Source: Paraspadella gotoi (taxonomy: Eukaryota; Chaetognatha). From it: DNA of 64,000 nucleotides. The stretch lies in NCBI GenBank assembly GCA_051294375.1, contig CM119268.1, positions 10,423,607 through 10,487,606 on the forward strand, written 5' to 3'. A model generated the notes under the pieces. The model did no database searches. It was not told where the DNA came from and was given only the letters and a program-made list of their open reading frames with translations. Positions 45,793 through 57,797 of the stretch are shown piece after piece. Made by a program: the position numbers and the translations under genes. Positions within the stretch are counted from its first letter, which is position 1. The number at the start of each line of letters is the position of its first letter.

Positions 45793-48700
45793 ATGGACTT
45801 GACAAAGAGAAAAAAATCAGGGATAAGTTTTTTAAAAAAACAAATAGTTAAAAATAGGCCAGTCGTGTTTGAAGTCATGTCCAGTCGCGACGCGGCTGTT
45901 TACCGTGGAACAACGAATGCGACGTCGTCGTCTCGTCTCGCCAACAATGACAAACCGGTCGAACCGAAACCGTTGGGCGTTTTTCGCGTCATTGAATCCT
46001 TCGACCCGGGGAGCCTCGCTTTGTGTGAGTCTCCTTTGAGCTCTGAAAAGGGAGGGGCAAGGAGGGTTAAATAGTCAGCGAGTAGACTCATATCTTCGTT
46101 TTCCTTCTCCCTTCCCAGCCTCTACCTCCCGTTTTTCGCCAACTGCTGCCTCATCTTATCCTGTGCACTCGTCCTCGACGCTGCATCCGATCGGCGCGTC
46201 TTCCTATCCCGGCGGCGCAACGCTCGGTCGTTCCACGATCTTAGCTCCAGACTCGACTTCGCCACGAGTTTTGGCGTTAAAGGAGTCAGAATTGGTGGAG
46301 AAGCTGAAGAAACTTTCCGTGCTCGAGGTTCCCGACGCGTGGCCGACGAAAGACGACGAGACCGGAGAAAACGGGTTCTACATGGCCCGTAACGTCGATA
46401 CCGGCGATATCGGTAGTTTTATTGGATTACTACGCAATCCTTCGTATATTGATAATCGGTCTGTATTAATTTTCCCCTTCTTTTATCAGGTATCGTCAAA
46501 TCTTCCTACTTGGCTCCCGCTGAGGATGTAATGGTTTCAACTACATCTACTTCAGCCGCGAAGTCCTCAGTGGGCGACCCGAATCTTCTTGCTCCTCCAG
46601 TTATTCCTCCTCGATCAACGAAACGAGCCTCTCCCTCTTTCATGCGATCCTCCCCTCTGCCCTCGACGCTGATCCGTTCCTCACCCATTTTCGTGTCACA
46701 CTCCTTTCGGCCCGCCAAATTCAGCGAGCCCCGCTTCTGCCTCCACTGCTCTGATTACTCTTGGGGGGCCGGCCGTTGGCGAAGCGTCCTTTGCGTCAAT
46801 TGCGGCGAGAGTTTCCACTCGATCTGCGCCCCGTTGACCGCACAAACGACCTCCTGTGTGGGAACAGCGCAGCGAAGTTCCAGTGGTTCGTCTACGCATG
46901 TCGAGGATGGTTCGGTGGAATCGTGGGGCGAGGAGACGGTCGTTAGATGGATGACTGCTGTTAATTTACATTGGTGAGCTTACACAGTTGGGATATGAAA
47001 GTTAAAACATTTTTTCTACATATGTATGTATCTTTTTTCATCATCGTCATTCATTCATTCATCATCGTTTTTTTTTTTTAGCTACATCGATCACTTTCGA
47101 GCGAACATATCCCGTCTTCTCCCCATCGACGAAGCCTCCAACAAAGTTGGCGGTGCCCTTCGCCGCCTAGACGCCGACATTCTCGCATCGTGGCGAATTG
47201 TAAACAACGATCATCGCGCCGCCATACTCGTCTCCGTTGACGCTCTCTTCCGAGTCGACGCTGGCTCAGAAGGCGAGACCGGAGTTGTAAACCACGGCCA
47301 TCGCTTACGACTGATGAGTTTCATCGAACCACGGAGATGCGACCACTGCGGGGAATTTTTGCTAGGGATCGTTAAACAGGTGGGTTAAGAAGCTTCGTGA
47401 TATTAAAGGGAACCAGCGAATAATTTTGTTTTTTTCCACTTCTCAAAAGGGACTGAGCTGCGACGATTGCGGCCTTTGCTTCCACCGTGCCTGCGCCGCC
47501 ACCGGCGTTTCGCCCTGCCGCCACGACGGCGCCGTCGTTCCCATCGATTATGCCCCTCCTTTCGGCGTCGCGTTGACGGATCTCGATTCGGAACATTTGA
47601 CGCCGCGATTCTTCCTGGGCGCCGAAACGGATTCCGTCGCCATCGGCGTCCCGATTGTGGTGGTTCTTTGCTGTTCGGAGTTGGAGCGTCGTAGCGCCGT
47701 CGAATGTACCCATGCGCCCGCCTCTACTCCGGTAGCCTCCGCCTCCATCTCGAATCTCTTTCGTGTCTACTCATCGTCTCTTTCCCACGCCGACCCGCCG
47801 CCAGATTTGCGGTCGGCCTTGTCTCGTTGCCGCAGCGTGGACGAGCCTTCTTGTCGACGCGCTGTGTCTCTATTGTCCTCCGTAAAGCTCGAGCTCGTGG
47901 CCGCCTGCCTTCACCGTTATCTTCTGCAACTTCCGGCGCCAGTAATTCCCGTCGAGGTTTATGCTAAACTCATAGATCGCGGTCGAAATTCCTCCGCGTT
48001 TGGGGATCTCGCGAGTTTGATCCCTTGTCCGGTTTTGTCCGGTCAATCGGAATCGTCTTTGACGTCCTCTCTCCTCTGCACAAGCGCCTCCCTTTGGCCC
48101 TCGGTTCACCGCTGTACCCTTCGTTTTCTCATGCGTCACCTTTGCCGCGTCTGGACATCTCACGCGGCGCTCCGCCTTTCTGGCGCCGAGACTCCGACGC
48201 TACTGTTGACGGCGTTCTCGCCTCTAATGCTTGCTCCATCTTGGAATCGATCCGCCGATTCGATCGTCGAGGATCGCAGGCTTCACGCAGAAATTTTGGA
48301 GCGCCTTATGGTGGAGATGGACTGGGGTGACGAAGTTCGCCGGCCGTGTCTTCTGGCGTCGCCCCCGCCGCCCCCGCGGCCTTCGAAACCAACGGCATCA
48401 AAGCCACGCGCGACGTCTGTCGCCAATGACGCCTTACGCGTAGTCTCTTCTCGCTCCGGCAGAGTCGCCTCCTCAGGCGGTATCCCTGACGAAAACCAAC
48501 GCTATACGCCTTCGCCCACCGCCGCTCTGCGTCCTCGTGCGCCCGCAGCAGCCGTCGCTGCTCCGCTGGGTGATCGCGCTTATTACTTTGGAGCCATTTC
48601 TCGAGAAGAAGCTAACTCTCTGGTCGAAAGCGCAGTCGACGGAACCTTTCTCATTAGGGACTCCACCCGTAAACCAGAGGTGAGGAGAAAACCTTTAAAT

Positions 48701-51127
48701 CTTACCTGAGACGCGAATTCGCATAACGTTTAACAATCTTTAATTAGGTCCCCTACGCGTTGCACGTGCGTTATCGCGGCGCGCCTCGCCCGATTCAAAT
48801 CCTCAAATCTTCAAGTGGCAAGTGGGGCTTCGCTGAGGAGTTTCTTATTCACGACAGCGTTCCCGAACTCGTTGCTGCACATGCCATTTGCGGACTGGAA
48901 ATGTATAATCCCGAATTGAAGGTATATCCGTTGCAGGCGTTAACATTTTACACAGAATTATTCAATCGTTTTTCTGTTCCATTCTCAGGTCAAGCTTCTT
49001 TACCCCCTTGACCGCAACGAGCGGGGAAGTGTGGGCCAAGAAGAAGCCCATCTGGCCTCAAACCTGGAAAAGTTGCACACGTTGTGGCTTATCAGGTATG
49101 AAAAAAGATATTTCTCTCATTCTTTTTGTTCACCTATATCAATTTTCCTCCCTTCCTTTTTCTTCCCCCCTACCCCAGGTATTAGGGGGCAATGTTTGCA
49201 AATGAATAGGGTAGTGCGGGGTAATTCAGAACACATTTGGAAGTAATAAATTTTTGTATAGTAAATAGATTTGAAAAATTATTTTTCGGGTGATATATCT
49301 AGGAAAGTGTCTCCGCTACAGGTTGATGTATTCGTATTTAACCTGCGGCCTCTCGGGGCCGCATTTTTTTTTTAAATTGAAAAGTGTTTAATTACCCCAC
49401 CCTGGGGTAATTATATATTATTATATATTCTTTGAAATATTATACCACTTCATTGATAGGGAAGCCAGGTTCACTGGGAGTTCACTGTGAGAGAGTCTTG
49501 ATTGAAAGCTTGCAGAAACCTGCTATGTTATTATCTTGTAAGTGTGATGGAGGCCTTAAACCACCAAAGCCTGTCCAAAGTCAGGGACAAGATAGCTTAT
49601 TTATTAAATGAATGGATAATTTTTATATTGGTTGTACCAATTTCATATATATATATATATATTATTACCATAGATTATGGTATTAAAATATTTTTTCTCT
49701 GTATATAGAGAAAAAATTTTTTTTTACAAATCTTAAAATTTTTTGATAGAGCATGAAAAGTTATATTTTTATTATTATTATTATTTTTATAGCTTTTCTT
49801 ATTTTTGACTCACTTATCATAAAAAGAATTATACTTTGTGCAGACAACTTTTTATGAGCTATCTGAATCTGGTCTTAAAATTTAAAAATTCTCACAAAGA
49901 TTTTTAGCCTTTCCTATCTATAAATAAAAGAAATTTTTTGTCCATTGAAAGTATACTTAAAAATGTATAAATTTTCGTACTCGCTCTAAATTTTTGACTC
50001 CCCCCATTGAGTGGGGCTACCCCAAATATTATGTAAATTTTTTATAATATATAATATTAAAAGCATAGATCCTTTCATTGATGTTTTATGTGTAAAAGTT
50101 TTAAATCTTATATTCTAAACTAAAGTGGGTAAAATGATTTTTATCTCCGTTTAGTATTACCGCACTACCCTATGAATGAATGAATGAACGAATGAATGAA
50201 TGAATGAAATGAATGAAAAGTTCGATGATTAACCCTCACGAGAATTTTTTTCTGACATAGGCAAAACGACTATGAGGAGAAGTTGGCAGAACACGGGGAG
50301 CTTGTTTCGGAAACGAGACGCAGCCTGCAATCGCTGGAGGCCTTTCGTCAAACGGCCTCGTTGTATGAACAACAGGTGGAAGTCCATCGTCGGATGGCAG
50401 AAGAATCGACCAAAGGGGCGGAACGGCAAGCCATGGGGCAGACCCTCCAAGTTTTGGAGAGAAGCCTTGAAGATGTTCGGGTAACTAACAATTCTGTAAT
50501 TTTGTTTTTATCTATGAAACCTATTTTTTATTTTTATTGTAGTTAGAGAGACAGAAATTGTCGGCTAAGTACGAAGCTGACCTTTCGCGCCTTCAGCGTC
50601 TCGCCGCTGACGTCGCTGCCGCTAAACCGGAACTCGGGCGTCTCGCCGGTGAAAAAATTGAGGCCGTCCGTCGTCTCTCCTGCGTCGCAGGGTGGGACGC
50701 CGAACGCGTGGAGCGACTTTTCCGAAGCGCCTTTCGCGCTCTTTGGTTTTCCGAAAATATGAGGCGGGAAGACGCTGGGGCGGCTCTAAAGGGAAAGCCA
50801 GACGGGACTTTCGTGTTGCGTAGGTCAAAGGCCTCGTCAAAGTTCGCTCTCAGCCTTGTTCACCGCGCCAAAATTTTTCACGCGCAAATCGAGCGTCTGA
50901 GACCGGACGGTTCTCCGGCGGAACATGGCGGCGAAGACCATGCTTGCTTCGGCTTCGACAAGCGCGTAATGTTTCCCTCATTGGATCTCCTCGTACAACA
51001 CTTTCACCAAAAATCTTTGAAAGACCATAACCCTCAGCTGGACACCCGGTTGAAATACCCGTTAGGATATTTTTATGGGCGAGGGATCGACATGGAAAGT
51101 TTCTTAGGGTCGAGCGAAAAAGATTGA
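45793..51127 (+). CDS. PIK3R: PI3-kinase regulatory subunit p85 with added C1 domains
   Basis: Nine exons (45793-46024, 46119-46412, 46490-46973, 47082-47379, 47450-48679, 48748-48921, 48989-49095, 50261-50480, 50543-51127) give about 1207 aa (human p85 alpha 724). p85 binds and restrains p110 and brings it to phosphotyrosine. Order: divergent SH3 ending ARNVDTGDIGIVKSSYLAP (about 60-180), PPVIPPRS, C1-like finger (about 246-302), canonical C1 (about 410-458, H-X12-C-X2-C...H-X2-C-X7-C), RhoGAP (about 470-735; NLFRVYSS, HRYLLQLPAPVIPVEVY), PPPPPRPSKP, nSH2 (about 813-912, FLIRDS), iSH2 coiled coil (about 930-1060), cSH2 (about 1080-1195, FVLRRS). Both SH2 phosphotyrosine-binding Arg are kept. 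ATG 45877 (MSSRDAAVYRG) is an alternative start. Confidence 0.92.
49209..50170. mobile_element. Family A terminal-inverted-repeat element, copy 2
   Basis: Left end GGGTAGTGCGGGGTAATTCA; right end is the inverse of GGGTAGTGCGGTAATACTAA; TA on both sides (49207-49208 and 50171-50172). Its left arm (ATATATCTAGG, GTGTCTCCGCTAC, GGTTGATG) matches the right arm of copy 1 inverted, so the two copies are in opposite orientation. It lies in the p85 intron 49096-50260. Confidence 0.8.
49428..49646 (+). repeat. SINE-like element, copy 6
   Basis: Starts TTCTTTGAAATATTATACCA, has the shared body with a small deletion near the GGTACTCTGGGAG segment, and the normal tail. Nested in family A copy 2. Confidence 0.85.
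50173..50216 (+). repeat. (GAAT)n microsatellite
   Basis: About ten imperfect GAAT units start right at the 3' end of the family A element. Confidence 0.9.
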
Positions 51128-52927
51128 ATTAGTAGGTGAACCAAGCAGTCTTAATTTAAAAATTAAATACGTCGAAAAGACGTATAGAATATTTACCCCA
51201 TTATAAGTTTTTTTCTTGTGATATAAGTGGATTTTTCTATCTACAGTGTTTTTCTTAGTTTAGCGATGTTACTATTTTAGTTTCGGGAGACGGGTTTTTG
51301 TTACGTTTTTCATATTATTAACTTTTTGGGGAGGCGATCGTACATCATGGATAGACATGGATACTGCTTATTGATTTTAATCAACTCCGAGTGATGTATA
51401 CATTTGGATAACCGCTTTTGAAAGATAGCTACCAAAGATTTTATTCGCTTTCCTAAAACTTAGTACCCATTGCTCCATAGCGCCTTCAAATCGGGTGGCT
51501 CCCCCAATCTCTGATCGGGGGCCTTGTGCTTCTTACTTCATCGACATCATAGCCGTAACATTATGAACCATTTCCTGGGCATTATATGGCGATGGATATT
51601 GTGCAGTGTTTAACTTTAAAACGTTATTTCCCTTTTTTTTTATTTCGTAAATGAATAGTAAATAAAATTATAACTTACACCCGATTAATACATGGTGATT
51701 GGTGACCCTTATTTAAATTCCGCTAGAAATTTATAGCATAAAAGCAATATTACGTATGTTTTAGTTTTTATCGTAAGTTAAAAAAAAATTTTAAATGGAA
51801 CGAGGTGTGGAGATGACTCTGATCGAATTTGGCCGACGCTACACCAGTAAAATTTTAGGCAAAATTTTACTTTCGCCGACCGGGATTTTGGCGTCTTTTG
51901 AAAAACCACTTAAAAATACTCATTTTTAAAAATAAATTTATAAAAATTATTACCTAATTACCTAAATTTTCTTAACCCTAACCACCTCTAACCTTAATCT
52001 ACCCCTAAACCACCCTTAACCCTAAAAACCCCCCTAACCCCGGTTGGCATAAGTAAAATTAACCTTAAATTTTAAATAATGGTTATGACTTTTAAATCAG
52101 AGAAAGAGAAAATATAAATTATGGATGTATACCTGTAAAAAAAATTTCTGGCGGCGGTTTTAAAATAATAACTATATATTGTATAAGGTCACCTGGTACG
52201 CTACTCTATTTTTAAAAAGCGTGATTGTGATGACATTTCCGTATAAAGTGATCAGTCTAATGTCCTTGTTTTTCCAATCTATTTACTATCCTTTAACCAA
52301 AGTTATTTCCTGATAATTTTCACAATTGTGTCGGTTTTGATTGTTTGTGAAAGTCATTTTATTAATTTTTGCATGAAAAACGAATCAAGTCTCTGTATAT
52401 CAAATAAATTATGTTAAAAAGATTATTCTTCGCGATTCATTTCCTGACCGTGGTTTATATTCAATTGAACGACTGACAGCCTGATTTTAGAATAGCCAAT
52501 AGGATAAATTTATCCTTATCATGCCGATTTCAAGTAGCCGTGCCATATTTGATGTTGTTGAAAAGTGAGAACGGAAATGATAGGTTATAGACAAATTTAA
52601 AAAAAATTATAATGTAATATAATTACAGGATATTTAAGAATGTGATTGAATTTATTAAAAAACTATTTTTGTAATTATATGTTGAAAACAGGCTTTCTAG
52701 CCTAAAACGTTTTAAAGTTTCTTTTTACCCAACGCTGAGTTTGTGGATCTGATTTACGAGAAAAATTGCCTTATTTTTCGATTAGATTTTTAATACTGTA
52801 TCAAAGTTGAACTCCCGATAACGTGCGATACCATCAGTTTTGTTCTGATAGTAGGAATAGAATAAATAAATTAAAAAAACAAAAACTGCGGACAGGAGCC
52901 GCGGACCGAAAATTGTCCTCGGCGAGG
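51128..52927. other. 1.8-kb intergenic spacer
   Basis: No coding frame of note. It contains a hairpin (GGCTCCCCC at 51497-51505 against GGGGGCC at 51517-51523) and the telomere-like tract described separately. The rest is A/T-rich with nothing recognised. Confidence 0.5.
51972..52042. repeat. Degenerate telomere-like (CCCTAA)n tract
   Basis: About 70 bases made of CTTAACCCTAACC, CTCTAACC, ACCCCTAAACC, CCTTAACCCTAAAAACCC and CCCTAACCCC, i.e. scrambled C-strand copies of the TTAGGG-type animal telomere repeat. Probably an interstitial relic. Confidence 0.55.
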
Positions 52928-54644
52928 ATGGCCTCGGCCCACAACCTCCTCGGACTCGTCAATCAGCTCCAAAATTTGGAACTCTCCTTTTCCAAGATTT
53001 TGATGGAGACGGCGATGAAGCTCAGCGCCCTCACCGACGCCAACGTTTTTGTACTCGTGGAAACGCAGGAAGGTTGGTTTAGAGGGAGCTAACTTTTTAC
53101 AGCGAATTGCCAATATTTGATATTAATTATTTAACCATTTTATATTTAACCAATAACCTTGATTGAAAGTTTGCATGGTCTTGTAATTGTGACACCATAG
53201 CCTGTCCAAAGTCAGGGCAAGATAGCTTATTTAAAAATGAACAGTTAATTTTAATATTGGTAGTAGAAATTTCATAATATTTAATACTTCTTTTCTTGCC
53301 ACCCTTGGTCGAGGTAAACTTTTTTATTATTAAATTTTGAATATTAAAATATTAAATAATGAAATTTCCCCGCAACAGGTCGTCGTTTTTCTGGCAAACG
53401 GCATTTGTGCGACGCCTATCTCGACGGATCGCTGGCTCCGAACGGGAACGACGTCGAGTTCGAGATTAACCCCGCCGTCTGTTCGCTGCGTCAGCGACGA
53501 CAGCAGCAGCGGCGACGTAACTCGGCCAACCATCGCCACCCTTATCATCAAAGGTCACCCAAACGTCGCGCCTCTGCAGCGTCTGGGCAATCGACGCCGA
53601 CGACCAAGCGTCGCAAACGCGATTCGTCGGCCTCGTGGCTTCCGGCGCTTTTATCGCCGTCGGCGACGTTGAATGGCGCCGCGGGCGACGAAGAAATAGA
53701 TGACGAGGCCGCTGCCTTTCTCCAAGTCAATGACGTCGTCCTAGACTGCGAAGTCGACGAAGTGGACGACGAAAACGACGACGTCGAGGAAGACGTCAAA
53801 CTCTACGCGGAGAACGCCTCCGTCGTCGACGCCACGCCATCTTTTCCCTCGACGCAGCTCGACGAGCAGACGGGACTCCTGACGTCGCCCCCGCCGTCGA
53901 TGGCGTTGATTCCCTTCAACGGTGAAGCGGCTCCCTACCACGCCCCTCCTTCCCGCGCCAAGACTTACACCGACGCCGACCTCGAGGAGTGCCGCGAACT
54001 CAACCGCAGCCTCATGAAGTCCCTCCCGACCACGCTACTCTCCAAACTCGACGGATTGTCACAGTTTCACGCGGGGGCGAACATCGAACCAGGAAGCGCC
54101 GAGTTCAGGCTGCTTAACAGGTAGAGGGTTGTTTCGTTAAAATTTTTGTCATCTTGACGATTTAAAAAAAAGCCATTCTAATGTCAATGCCAGCATTCTT
54201 TACGAGTTCGGCATCCACGCTCGTTCGTTCTGCCCCTTCGACGTTTCTCTTCCCGCCGCCAAAAAATTTCTCTACTTAAACCTTGACTCCCTCATTGGGG
54301 CCTTTCCCATTCTCGCCGCCGTCGTCACCCGCGGAGGAAAGTTCCCCATAGGCAGTCGACAAATCACCAAACTCACCTACTTCCGGTGAGGCGTTGCTTT
54401 CGGTGTGGCCTAGTTTGAACTATTAACATCTGTAAATTTGTGTGTGCGATTTTTCAATATTGGAGTTTTTCATTTCAGGGAAAAGACGAAGAAAGCCTTT
54501 ATGAAATACGTCAAATCCGCTAAAGAATTTGCTGGCGGCGGTTGTAGTGGCGGAAGTGGCGTTGGCGCTGGCGCCGGCGCGGAGATCAACGGGGAAGTCT
54601 CGCCGCCTTTCGTTCAACACCGACTAGAATTACAAGAATTTTGA
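52928..54644 (+). CDS. Unrecognised nuclear protein with MADS-like N-terminal segment (paralogue 1)
   Basis: Four exons (52928-53072, 53379-54120, 54194-54385, 54479-54644) give about 414 aa. The first ATG in frame is used. Residues 20-60 or so (SFSKILMETAMKLSALTD, VFVLVETQEGRRFSGKRHL) follow the second half of the SRF/MEF2 MADS fold: FSK, a helix ending KLSALTD, the strand VFVLVET, then a Gly turn and a second strand. The basic DNA-binding N-arm of MADS is missing. After that come a basic region with a likely NLS (TKRRKRD), a long acidic run (DCEVDEVDDENDDVEED), and a conserved-looking C-terminal globule (about 300-390). The gene at 57798 shares the N-terminal segment but not the rest. I know no family that matches the whole protein. 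Confidence 0.7.
53158..53277 (+). repeat. SINE-like element, copy 7 (diverged, truncated)
   Basis: Recognisable by TTGATTGAAAG, GCCTGTCCAAAGTCAGGGCA and AGATAGCTTATTT, with many substitutions and internal deletions. It lies in the first intron of the MADS-like gene and is the oldest-looking copy. Confidence 0.7.
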
Positions 54645-55768
54645 AACTTGGATGACGAAAAAAAAAATTACTTACTGCAGTAAATAGTGAGTGAAAACTC
54701 AAGCAAATTCCGCTCGATCTCAACCATCCCATTTCATTGACTTTTGACCTTTGATTTATACCCGAGGAGATTTAAATTCGTTTTTTTTATCTTGGTCGTC
54801 CTTTTACGGTTTATCGCTTTGAAACAAAATGCTTGACAATGTGACTTGGACCATTTACGATCGTGTTTACCGCTCTCCTCATTTTAAAACAAAACGAAAA
54901 AGTAATTTTGACTTGTCCCATTAAGTCTGCTTTGGTGGAAGATTTTAGGTCTCTTTGTCCCTCCTCGAATTAGGTATCGAAACAAGGTCTTAAGACACCT
55001 TTAGTTTCTATCTCTCTCTTTTTCGCCATGCCATAATGTCGTAACTATTCACGTTTTGACGTAGCTTTGTAATAAATCTTTTATTTATAATTATTACCTT
55101 TGTTTCGACCGCATAATACATTCATTCTACTACACCAAACGACATATTATTTATTTCAGTTTACCAAAAAAAAAGTTAGTGAAATCACGTTTTAATTATT
55201 AAATCACGGGCACCCGGTCCCGTGATCGATTCGCTTTACCGGTCGGAACGATCAACTTAACTTCAACTACAACCAGAAGTTTAAACTGAGAAAGTAGAAA
55301 GGAGCAGCCGCTGCTGCGAAAGCGATCACGAGTCGGACGACGACGACGACGACCACGAGGACGACTATAAAACAAGACAAAGTTTAAAGTTCTTGTAATT
55401 TAAAAAAGTTTTCTTCCAGTTCGCGATGGATATCACTTCTTTTATTTTCAACCCTCGAAACGGATCTAAGTCGTACTGACGATCTGGAAACCAAATTATA
55501 ACATTGAAAAAACATTCTGTGGTTGGGAAGAACTAAGCGAAGCAGTATTTTTTCACGTTTATCTAATTTCTTTTACTATTTTGCGATACTTTGCTCCTGA
55601 ATTGTTTCTCACAGTTTTATGATCGAATCCTTGCATTCCAACTAAAGACAAGCAACGAAAGAGTTAACTTTTGACGCCATAATAAAAAACTAAGGGCGAC
55701 TAAATTCGGACGTCGTCCGCCTTTCGCCTTTGGATCCAATTTCCCCGCCGACCAACCCGCCCACCGCC
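54645..55768. other. 1.1-kb intergenic spacer
   Basis: Contains a perfect hairpin, ATCACGGG (55203-55210) against CCCGTGAT (55219-55226), and a short GAC/ACG triplet run near 55337-55360. This is the upstream region of RagA; no promoter element could be assigned. Confidence 0.5.
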
Positions 55769-57009
55769 ATGAAGAAGAAAGTGCTGTTAATGGGGAAGTC
55801 CGGCTCCGGAAAAACCTCGATGCGTTCAATCATCTTTGCCAACTACATCGCAAGAGACACTCGACGACTCGGCGCCACAATAGACGTCGAGTTCTCTCAC
55901 GTCAGGTCCCACGATAATCCTTGTCGCTGGGAAACCAGAAAATATATCAATTATAGAGCGAAAAAAAGACTAATTCCACTCTTTGTTTTAGATTTCTTGG
56001 AAATCTCGTCCTCAATCTGTGGGACTGCGGAGGGCAAGAGGCTTTTATGGAGTCATACTTTGTGTCGCAGAGAGACAACATATTCCGAAACGTCGAGGTG
56101 AACTGATCTGGGATAAATAATCATCGCAAATAGCGTTATTATTATTATTATTATTAATCAATAATATTATTGATTCACCCTTAAAATTAAACAGGTCCTC
56201 ATTTACGTGTTCGACGTGGAATCTCGAGAGTTGGAAAAGGACATCGCTTACTATCAGTCATGCCTCGAGGCCATCCTCCAAAACTCGCCCGACGCCAAGA
56301 TCTTTTGCCTTATCCACAAGATGGACCTAGTGCAGGAGGATCAGAGGGATGTCATATTCAGGGATCGAGAGGAGGACTTAAAGCGTTTGTCCAAGGTGGG
56401 TGGGGGTGAATCTTTTAAAGCGTCGATTTCGTTATGAGCCTGTGCATTGGAATATCTCTTTAGCCGCTGGAATGCTCGTGTTTCCGAACTTCCATTTGGG
56501 ACGAGACTCTTTATAAAGCTTGGTCCTCCATCGTCTACCTCCTCATTCCCAACGTCCACGTCTTGGAGCAAAACTTGACGCAGTTCGCAGACATTATCGA
56601 CGCCGACGAGGTATTTAAGGGTCTAACGCCCTCCGTTTCCCTTTCCTCTTTTCCCCTCCATTCATTTCTTACTCTTCCCTTCTCTTTCTCACAGGTCATC
56701 CTTTTCGAGCGGGCCACTTTTCTCGTCATATCCCACAAGCAGCGAAAAGATCATCGGGACATCCACCGGTTCGAGAAGATTTCCAACATCATCAAGCAAT
56801 TTAAGTTGAGCTGTTCCAAGTTGGCCGCTCAGTTCCAGTCGATGGAGATTCGCAACGCCGAATTCGCCGCCTTCATCGACCTCTTTACCTCCAACACCTA
56901 CGTCATGGTAGTCATGTCTGACTCCAGCGTTCCCTCCGCCGCCACCCTCGTCAACATCCGAAACGCGCGGAAGCATTTCGAAAAACTGGAAAAGCTCGAG
57001 CGGTTTTAG
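55769..57009 (+). CDS. RRAGA: RagA GTPase, mTORC1 amino-acid sensor
   Basis: Five exons (55769-55905, 55992-56097, 56195-56395, 56464-56610, 56695-57009) give 301 aa (human 313). RagA/B pairs with RagC/D on the lysosome and recruits mTORC1 when amino acids are present. Nucleotide-binding motifs are intact: P-loop [18 protein letters not shown], switch I around [16 protein letters not shown]3 [17 protein letters not shown], and HKMD in place of NKxD, as in the family. The C-terminal roadblock-like domain is seen in [12 protein letters not shown] and [19 protein letters not shown] 55769 is the first in frame. Confidence 0.96.
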
Positions 57010-57797
57010 AGCAGATATGGAAAAGAAGGAGACGGCCGGGCCGCTCGGGGCCCTCAAATTCTCCATTTCTGCCTCATAATTTCGGATGTTGTATGGACAC
57101 TCCGAACGCGAGTCTATAGAATCAATCCCGTTCAAGTCAAGCTTGCGACCGCAATCGATCTGCGGTGGACGGAAACGTTCATCGTTGGTCAATGGTCATG
57201 TCGCTGATGAATTCTTTCGCTAGTGGTGATGAGTGTTTTTCGACCAAGGAAAAATATTTTTCCCCACTGTAGTAGGCGAGCCATCTTCAATTAGACGATG
57301 GTTAGACGGTAGCGAAATACTTGTTAGTTGATCGTTGATTATTAGTTGTAGCACTGATTTTTCAAATGAGGCCTCGTTCGACCCGACCTTATGATTTTTT
57401 ACTTATGGGACTTCATGTTTATGAATTTGCTGATCATTTAATTATTTGATATGGATTATTGTTCTTATTTTATTATTTTTTGTTACCATCGTATCTAAAT
57501 TTTTGAGAAAAAACAAATGGAGCGCTCAAGAAAGAAAATGTGATGGTAGCAAACGCAGCTTTTAACTTTCTTCGACCGCCCTGACATCCAGTATAAAAAT
57601 TTTTTTTAAAAATTGCGTGTAATTTAAATTATGGTGTAACCACGACGCTGTGATTGGACCTATCCCTTTTTATTCTTCCCTTTCTTCAGTTCTCAAATTC
57701 TCTCTCCTATTAAACTTGGCGTTGAAAGTTCGCTTTTCTAGACCATAAAGGAAAAAAATAGTTCAACGAATTTATTTGGATCTGTTTGTTGATAAGA
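57010..57797. other. Intergenic spacer
   Basis: Between RagA and the second MADS-like gene. A/T-rich, no coding frame or repeat recognised. Confidence 0.5.

Noticed and set aside
45793-51127. Fusion of a chimaerin-like gene and a p85 gene
   Set aside because: The RhoGAP has the p85-type signature (RYLLxLPxPVIPxxVY) and reading frame and phase are continuous through to the SH2 exons, so one gene is simpler. Kept as a refuting test.
52823-52927. Longer N-terminus for the first MADS-like protein
   Set aside because: The upstream frame has no ATG; it would need GTG, and the sequence before 52928 looks non-coding.
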